Positions 57,214 through 64,000 of a stretch of DNA of 64,000 nucleotides are shown here, piece by piece. The notes under the pieces were generated by a model. That model saw only the letters and a list, made by a program, of their open reading frames with translations, made no database searches and was not told the origin of the DNA. A program made the translations under genes and the position numbers. Source of the stretch: Talinum fruticosum (Eukaryota > Streptophyta > Magnoliopsida > Caryophyllales > Talinaceae). The first letter of the stretch is position 1, and every line of letters starts with the position of its first letter. The stretch is from assembly GCA_021018815.1 (NCBI GenBank), contig JAITYX010000003.1:12729501-12793500 (forward strand), in the 5' to 3' direction.

Positions 57214-58477
57214 TGATGGAGAGTGGGCAGCTTGGTGTTTTGAGCAGAATGCTATTCATTTGGAGGAGCCATGGATGCTTAAGGATCAGCCGGAATGTTT
57301 CATTATCAAGGGGAAAAGTTCACAACTCATCCGATTGGTGCTATTGGACCCCGGAGGGTGATGAGTCCAAAACATTAAAGTTCTTATGATTTTGTTCATA
57401 AATAATTGATTACCAATTTAGTTAAGAAGGTTAGTTGAAGCTAGCCGCAAAAACCTCCAAAGCAAAGCAAGTGTGAAAGGTCAAGTCAAGTCAAGGGACA
57501 TTACCATTTTATGCTTAAGTACATAAATAAGATGATGCTTGAATGAAGTCGGTCCATATTAATGTGAGATAGACCATGGCCGGTTATGGAGCAACAAAGG
57601 AAGATGATGACAAAGCATTCTAGAAGCATCAAAGAATCAAGAAGCTTGAAGAAGGGGAAAACAAGCCTAGGCCATATGTTCCCAATTTTGAAATACTTGG
57701 CTAGGATTTACTCTAGCTTGGCTTGGAGGAAGGGAAAGGAATATTGTTTGTTAGCATTTTATTTTGCTTTATTTTTCAGCTTGAATTCGGTTATGTAAAT
57801 GCTCACATGAAGCATTATATATTCAGCACCTATGCTCCATTGTAAAACACTTTTTGATGAATATACAAACCTTGAGTGTTATACTCTTTTTCGGGATGGA
57901 TTTCTCGAGCCTCTAAATCCTCAAAGCTGTATCCTAGGTTGGCATCTAGGTTGTGTCCTTTGAGTCTCCCAAACCCCGGTGGTGTTTCTGTATCCGGACC
58001 GTTTGAGAGCGCCCCTTGATTCACTCGGTGGTGTTTACGTATCCGAGCTTGAGTCAAGGTACTATCCAGCGACTTTGCCATTCCATATCTCCCAATTCCC
58101 TCAGCTATTTTTCACCAAATTTTAACCACAGTCCTTCCAATGCATCTACTTCCATTCCTCCAAATTTCAGCCCCATCCAAGAACCCCTCCGTCCTCCACA
58201 TCAAAACCAAACAAAGGGTATCAATCTGTACATCCAGCCAGCAGCATCAACTTCTGGCTATCTGTTTAGGTAGTTCCCCTTATCCAAAATTCACGAAACT
58301 TGGCCACAACCTTCCTCCATCAGTTACCTCACTCCCCTCCAAGTTTCGTCCAAATCCAAGCACATTTACCCTTTTTTTCACCCGATTTCCCAAGACTGCA
58401 CAATCAGGCCCTATTCTGCCCGGTTGTGTGTTTTGCGGTTTTTCCATCTTTTTCTTTGGTTCCGCCACTACACATCA
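57214..58477 (+). mobile_element. TRG solo LTR (TSD AGAAG)
   Basis: 1264 bp, TGATGGAGAGTGGGCAG...CACTACACATCA, flanked by AGAAG (57209-57213 and 58478-58482). The uninterrupted site GAAGAAGGCATTGCACA is present in the minus Tat copy at about 62361-62378. Pre-TATA palindrome AATGCT/AGCATT. Hairpin array at 57933-58059 with stem 1 CCTAG/CTAGG. Confidence 0.97.
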
Positions 58478-58482
58478 AGAAG

Positions 58483-59178
58483 GCATTGCACATAACAATG
58501 CCCTTTACTTGACTATAACGTACATTAGCAAGTTTGTGTCCTTGACCCTAGTGGATAATGGGTCAGCTGTAAATGTTTACCCATGGAGGACTACCAAAAG
58601 ATTAGGGATAAGAGAGAAAAAGAACTCTATAAACAATTTGTTCACCTAAGAGCATATGATAACTCTAAAAGGACGGTCATAGGAACAATAACTCTCCCTA
58701 CCAATGTCGGACCGGTGGTTAAAAAGATAGATTTCAAAGTCTTGGTTATTACTGCTACTTTTAATTTTCTTCGATACGCCCATGGCTTCATAACCACCAA
58801 GCGAGTGCCCTCGACACTACACCATAAAGTTAAAATCATTGTCAAAGGACAAGTGGTTACCATCGTCAAGGGAGATAACCGATGTGTTACAATTACCAAC
58901 AAGGAGTCGAGTCGCTAAGATTGAGCATGATGCTAATGATGAAGAACTATATGGTTTCTAAACCGTGGTTGCCTTAGAGAAGGACAAAGCACCGTTAGAC
59001 CTTTATCCATATTCGAATCCTAACATCCACTCAATGCTAAGAAAGAAGGGATACTTCCCGGGATTAGCTATAGGACGGAGGACATATTACCCAATCTATC
59101 CACCCATAAACCCCGCTAATAACTATAGGTTTGGTTTAGGCTACCGTCCAACTAATAAAAAAATAGCCAAAGCGAAGT
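58483..59178 (+). pseudogene. Tat-like aspartic protease and downstream linker
   Basis: GIAHNNALYLTITYI continues DLPEE from before the solo LTR. The active site reads TLVDNGSAVNVYP near 58550, keeping the catalytic Asp. Then, after frameshifts, HLRAYDNSKRTVIGTITLP and VKIIVKGQVVTIVKGDN, and a linker at 58965-59178 (LRKKGYFPGLAIGRR). It stops at the LTR junction; no RT, RNase H or integrase follows. Confidence 0.8.
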
Positions 59179-60580
59179 GGGATGTTTTAGACACTTAAAA
59201 TGTGTCATCCCTTATCTTTTAGTTATATATTTTATTTTGTCGGCCCGATGATAAAATTCCGAGTCTTGTTTGAGGATTTGTATCACGGACGATATTTGAT
59301 TGGTGTGACGGAAGCTAGTAAACCACAAAAACCCTTTAGCACAAAATAAATAGCCTTTTGCTTTCGGTCGGTCCAAAAACCCTTTAGCGGGGTCGAACCT
59401 CTAGAGTCAACGGAAGTCCGGCGCCGCGTATATAGAGATTCTAAGCTCAAAACACCTCGTTTCACCACCAGTGTCCAACCTAGACATGGAGCTAAAGACA
59501 TCAAAACAACGTCATGTACGGTGTAAACTTTCATGATCAAGAGCATCAAAAAGTCGTATTTTTCTCCAAAATAGTTCACTCGAGACATGGAGCTTACCGA
59601 CTCAAAACGACGTCGTTTATGTCCGGTGCCACGTACCAAGTACCAATTCACCTAAAATGCCACATTTTACCCAGGCGTCTCGCTGCAACACGGAAGAAGT
59701 TAGATGATCTAAAATGACGTTATTATAGCCAGCGCCGCGAACCTCGGGATACGGTTCTATCCGATTTTATCCTTTGATTTTTGGTCCGATTTTTGTGATT
59801 TTTCAGCTGGTTCGAGTTTAGTTTTGGACGGCTTATTAAATCATAACCCTAGGTCATTTTGTGGCCTAGCTTTTCCCTATAAATAGAGAACTTAGGCTCT
59901 CATTTTAACAATGGCTTATTCCTTAGCGTCACGCTATTGAATACTAAACTCGGATGACTTTTCCTATCCGTTACGCTGCCAAATACAAAGCCGAACAGCT
60001 CAACCCTAAACATTACGCCCTTGAATTTTGAATAAGAGCTACTGAATATTCAGTTATTCCGATCTCCTGGTTTCATTTCAAATGATCTTTCCAATTCCCC
60101 ACATATCCCTTTATTCATTTCCACAAAAACTTCACAAAAGCCGCTTCGATTCACCACTTTCGCACCATCGGATCCATAACAACCGGTGGGACAAGCCGAG
60201 GGCACCAATTCAGCCTTCACAACGGTTTATTTATTTTATGTTTTATTGCTTACCATATTGTGGAAAACCTTATATCACATTTAATTTCTCCTCGCCCGAT
60301 GTATCATTTTTATTTCTCGCTTTTGTTTCTTTTCGTTTTTCGTTTGCTTTCTTTATCGCTTTTCACATATGCCTCGCTTTCATCATGTTTTGGTTGCTTT
60401 TAATTCCGTATTATATTATGTTGTATGCTTGTGTTTAATATGCTATTCAAACTCTTTACTCAAATTAGTAAAGGTCGTTGTTTGACGAGCGGAACGGAAG
60501 GGCTAATCCTTACGTTTCGTACCCTCGGCCTCAAATTCGATTCCCGTTTCTAGAGTGATGGATTCACCTTTTTTAAAACC
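59179..60580 (+). mobile_element. Tat/Ogre-like 3' LTR of the plus-strand element
   Basis: Starts TGTTTTAGACACTTAAAATG, a diverged form of TGTAGACACC, right after a purine-rich AAAGCGAAGTGGGA. It is homologous to 11856-13263 and 13264-14655: shared GATTGGTGTGACGGAAGC near 59300, TATAAATAGAGAA at 59878, GACGAGCGGAACGGAAGGG near 60484. The right end is truncated near 60580, where copia sequence begins. Confidence 0.8.
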
Positions 60581-60584
60581 TCTA

Positions 60585-61505
60585 TCAAGCTACCGGAATT
60601 GTTAAGTTCAGGAAGGCTGAGCATGGTCCTATTCATTCACAAAGAAAAGGGATTGAGTCAAGACCAATTTTCATGAAAAATCCTTCTCAACCTGTTTACA
60701 AAAGAAAAGGTTTTCGGAGAAAAGACACAGAGACTTAGTTTTCTATACGGAAGACTCGGAATCGGACCAAACCCAAAATTATTCAAATATGGGTTCCCAA
60801 AAGTGCTCTTCCTCATAAAAGAATCACGAGTAAAGACTGTTACTAGGTTTGTAAGTGGAAGTGAGTAAGGTTAGTTTGTTTCTCTTTTGCAGGTGACTCG
60901 AAACGAAAGGTCATTGGTACTTAGACAGGTGGATGTTTACGCCATATGTCCGCAAACTCAAGATTCTTCTCTCGAGCTAGAAGATATGAAGGGAGCAAAA
61001 GACACATTTGGAGACAATAGCAATGGCAAGATTAGTCAAGGAGACAACTCGGTCAACCCAGTCTACCTTGTCAAAGGGCTCAAGTACAACCTTCTAAGCA
61101 TATCCGAGTTATGTGACGAAGGTCAAGAGGTAAGATTCACTTAAACCGACTCGCTTCATTTCTTATACGAGTCACCAAAGAGCCAAAGCTCTTAGGTCCG
61201 AGGTTAGGTAACAGCTTATACTATCTTGTCTTAGATTGTAGTCAAAATCTATCATGTTTAAAAGCATCTTTGAATGATGATTCATGGACATGGCATCGTA
61301 GACTAGGTCATATCAAGCATGCATACCATCAAGAAGCTTGCATCTCATGGATTAGGTAGGGGCTTACCTAACTGTGCATTTAAGAAAGATAAAATCTATG
61401 AAGCATGCACAAAGGGAAAGCAAATCGGATCATCTTTCAAACCACTCAAAACCGTATCTACATCCAGTTCGGTCCAGTCTTGTGTGAACTATCCCTTCTC
61501 GAGGA
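60585..61505 (+). pseudogene. SIRE-like copia fragment (gag end, protease, pre-integrase)
   Basis: Diverged copy of 18890-19800. Protease-region motifs GLKYNLLSISELCDEGQEV near 61085, then WHRRLGHIKHAYHQEAC (with a frame change) and CAFKKDKIYEACTKGKQIGSSF at 61375-61440. Neither end is an element boundary, so this is a fragment joined between two Tat copies. Confidence 0.82.
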
Positions 61506-62460
61506 GGTAGGGTGCCTCCTTTTCGTTATATGGCAGTCAATAAGGACCTTCAAGCCAGGTACCAAAATGCCCTTCTCTTTAAGGTAGTAAGGCTCGGGAA
61601 CGCCATAGTAAGGGAAGTCATCCTCTTCTTTCAAGAATTACCCATTTAGGGTATGAGGAAAGGGTTTGGTTGAATGGATTGTGAATGGTGATTCCTCCTA
61701 ATATGTAACCTAGGCACTTACCTTGGGCTATCTCTTTAGCAGTAGGTTGATAACAAAGCCTAAACTTATAGTTGTTGGTGGATTCAAGAGGTGGAATGAT
61801 TGGGTGGTATGCCTTTCTACCTGCAGTTAGGCCAGGAAAATACCCCTTCTTGTTGATAGGTGCTTCATCCTTGTCTATAGCAGCTGACGGTTTCAAGCTC
61901 GTAAAACTCCTCGTCATCAACATCATGTTCAATTTCGACGATAGACTCTTTAGAGGTGATGGTGGCACGGAGATTGTCTCCGTTGATAGTTACAACTTGA
62001 GCTTGGATGATCATCATGACTTTCCGATGCGAGTATATAGGGCACTCGCTCGATGATCGTGTAACCAAGGGCGTCCTAGAAGAAGATTAAAGGTAGCTAG
62101 AATATCTAGGACTTGGAAGTCGATATTTTTCACTACGGGTCCAACGTTAATAGGAAGAGTCATTATTCTCAAAACTGCTCTTTTGGAGTTATCGTAAGCT
62201 CGAAGTGGAACAGCTTTTCTTAGAAAGTTATTTCTCTCTAATGCCTAACCTTTTGCGGTCCTCCAAGAACGGACATTTACTGACAGATCCATTGTATATT
62301 AAGGTTAGAGGGATACACTTGTTAATGCAAGTTACAGTCAAGTAAAGAGCATTATTGTGTGCAATGCCTTCTTCAAAGAGATCTTTCTTATCAAACGTGA
62401 TGGTTCCATCCTTGTTATTGACACATCACACTACTTCCTTCGCATGGTTTTAGGAGAGAC
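61506..62460 (-). pseudogene. Tat-like aspartic protease and linker, minus copy
   Basis: From 62420 down: KKDLFEEGIAHNNALYLTVT, active-site region LIYNGS (catalytic Asp replaced by Tyr), VPLRAYDNSKRAV, LPINVGPVVKNIDFQVL, NLLLGRPWLHDH near 62060, then KKGYFPGLTAGRKAYHP near 61850. It continues about 110 bases further (PYYGVPEPYYLKEKGILVPG) than the plus copy before truncation at 61505. It provides the unoccupied target sites for two TRG insertions in the plus copy. Confidence 0.78.
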
Positions 62461-63230
62461 CTCAATTTTGCTAAGTGCATCAATCAAGGCTTGCCTATGC
62501 TTTTGGAAAGCGGATATGAGTTGCCGAGATATCAACTTTAAGTTTTTGAAGTCTGTTTTAGGATTAGGTTTCCTCTTTAGCAACTTCTTGTTCTTTTGGG
62601 GCTTCCTGAGTTTGTTGTGGACTCACTAGTGCGAGTATGTCACCCGGATCCGGTAAAGAATTGGATTTCGGACTCTTTAGCTGTCCCCGAAAGTCGTCTT
62701 CTTCTAAGGGTGATGTGCCCTAGAAGTTATCATAACTATAATATTTAGTTTCATATATGTCTTCTTCATTGCTTACTCATAATCCATGGACTTCTAGGTC
62801 TAGAGAAGGTAAGCTAGCAAGTGGATTGGACTCATTGATGTCTTCAATGAAGATAGATGGGTCCCACTAATCTTGAATAGGTTCAAAAAAAAATGGCTAA
62901 GGTACTGCCAAAGGGATTCTTGTTGTTGTTAGGTTTTCGTTCGCGGCTTTAGGGAGAGAGAGTTGACCATTACGGAATATGCTCTCCAACTTCTTCTTGA
63001 ATGTCCAACATTGCTCTATGTCGTGTCTTTATGCATGATGGTACTTACGGAATTTTCCTGTGTTAAAGTTTTTTACTATTGCACGGTTTTTCATTCCGCT
63101 CTTCAAGGTGGCAATTCAATCGTCCCTTTGGACAACGAGCAGATCAAGAGCTTGAGCATAAGTAGTATCAACCGGAGTGTCGTTATTATACCTATTAAGG
63201 GCTTTGACGTCCGCACCCTGTAGGAACAGT
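62461..63230 (-). pseudogene. Tat-like gag end and acidic linker, minus copy
   Basis: KFRKYHHA near 63050, QCWTFKKKLESIFRNGQL near 62980, then an acidic stretch and linker toward the protease. Stops throughout. The capsid part upstream appears missing: only about 150 bases separate this from the leader. Confidence 0.65.
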
Positions 63231-63689
63231 GGTCCCATGATCCCATGCGGGAATCGAGCTTCCCCACAAACCGGTAGGATTTTAATTTTCTTTTTGAAGA
63301 TGGAATTGATTTAGGGTTTTGATGATTGATGTTTTTCGAGAGTCGGGATGAACCCGTTATAAAGATTTTTGATTTTTACAAGCTAAGTTAAAATTAAATA
63401 GGATTGAATGGTGATTTTATTAATCATTTTATTTTAGGAATTATATCGAAATCTCGGGATATTATTTCACAACTGAAAAATAGAAAAAAATTAGTGTTTA
63501 TTTATTCTTCCGTAAGGCTTTAGAGCATAATAAGTGTGAAAACATTGGTTTGGATCGAGCCCCACTCACTGCCCATTCGGCTCCGGCCAAAAGCAGCACT
63601 GTTTGGTAGGCGGCTCTGGATAGGGACCGTGGCTGTGGTGGTCAGCCTTAGCCTTTAGCCCGGCTAGCGGATCCAAAAAAAAATTTTAT
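63231..63689 (-). other. Tat/Ogre-like 5' leader, minus copy
   Basis: Diverged reverse copy of 14656-15150: AATAATATCCCGAGA and AAAATAAAATGGTTAATAA-type stretches align near 63400-63470, and a GC-rich segment with CGGCTAGC follows the LTR. Confidence 0.7.
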
Positions 63690-64000
63690 TTTTAGTCGAA
63701 ATAATCGAGAGGCAGATTAAGAGAAATAAATCGAAAAGGGAGTCGTCAATTTTATGAGTAAAAACTAACAAAAATAAAATAAAATAATTCGAAAGACAAC
63801 AGGTCAAAATAGATACCAAAGAATACTTATCTCACTTTCGTGCATTGTTTTGAACACTCGATTGTTTTGTAGTGTCCGGAATTGGTTGCTATTGAACCCG
63901 AACTCCAAGATAGGGCTTGGATCGATCGCAACGTGTGCATTCTGAAGTCCGGTAAGGGAATCCTGAGCTTCGCATAATCGAGCCTAAAGCTTGGTGAACT
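63690..64000 (-). mobile_element. Tat/Ogre-like 5' LTR, 3' part, cut by window edge
   Basis: Contains the plus-strand motif AAAAGGGAGTCGTC near 63737, matching AAAAGGGAGTCGCC near 11909 in the other minus Tat LTR. Orientation and the adjoining leader make this the end of a 5' LTR that extends beyond the window. Confidence 0.7.

Noticed and set aside
1..64000. Host protein-coding, tRNA or rRNA genes
   Set aside because: Every supported coding block maps to a transposon lineage or the PMD relic; tRNA-like matches are only primer binding sites.

Overview
The window is plant nuclear DNA (an angiosperm, lineage not determined) made almost wholly of nested transposable elements. I recognise no intact host gene, tRNA, rRNA or CRISPR array. 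The evidence is plant-type Ty3/gypsy (Tekay-like chromovirus, Tat/Ogre-like, Reina/Galadriel-like gag) and Ty1/copia SIRE-like coding remnants, tRNA-iMet primer sites, long LTRs, a CACTA terminus, a 5'-truncated LINE and a plant-mobile-domain pseudogene. This is the usual make-up of recombining or pericentromeric plant heterochromatin.

Layout. 1-11824: 5' part of a minus-strand gag-only element (family here called TRG); its LTR is split by a 9.85 kb Tekay-like element (1064-10909). 11825-15336: two Tat-like LTRs head to head, then a Tat leader. 15337-33560: a SIRE-like copia element inserted in that Tat leader, with the locus partly duplicated in tandem. A SIRE solo LTR plus Tat flank (15337-18085) lies beside a SIRE internal region and 3' LTR plus the same Tat flank (18086-33560). 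Four TRG solo LTRs are nested in this block. 33968-38894: minus-strand Tat pol, carrying a LINE fragment and one TRG solo LTR. 38895-40134: another TRG solo LTR. 40135-47489: a decayed minus-strand CACTA transposon holding the one complete TRG element (42370-47219). 47600-52660: a plant-mobile-domain pseudogene split by a Tekay-type LTR fragment. 52740-60580: a plus-strand Tat derivative with leader, ORF1, gag-PR and 3' LTR, interrupted by two TRG solo LTRs. 60585-61505: a SIRE pol fragment. 61506-64000: a minus-strand Tat gag-PR, leader and LTR running off the window.

The most informative component is the TRG family. One complete 4.85 kb copy has 1279-bp LTRs, a GGTCG target duplication, iMet PBS, gag plus protease, and no RT, RNase H or integrase. 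There is one further 5' end with gag and eight solo LTRs, each with a perfect 5-bp target duplication. All copies I aligned by eye carry a tandem array of three hairpins about 0.1 kb downstream of the TATA box. The stems change sequence between copies with compensatory substitutions, while the GGTGGTGTT...GTATCC loop sequence stays fixed. That pattern suggests a selected RNA structure in the R-U5 leader and is the best candidate here for something undescribed.

Relative order inferred from nesting: Tat, CACTA and PMD remnants are oldest. SIRE inserted into Tat, then the locus was duplicated. TRG elements then inserted and mostly collapsed to solo LTRs. The Tekay-like element inserted into a TRG LTR and is young by LTR identity, although its coding region is badly broken.
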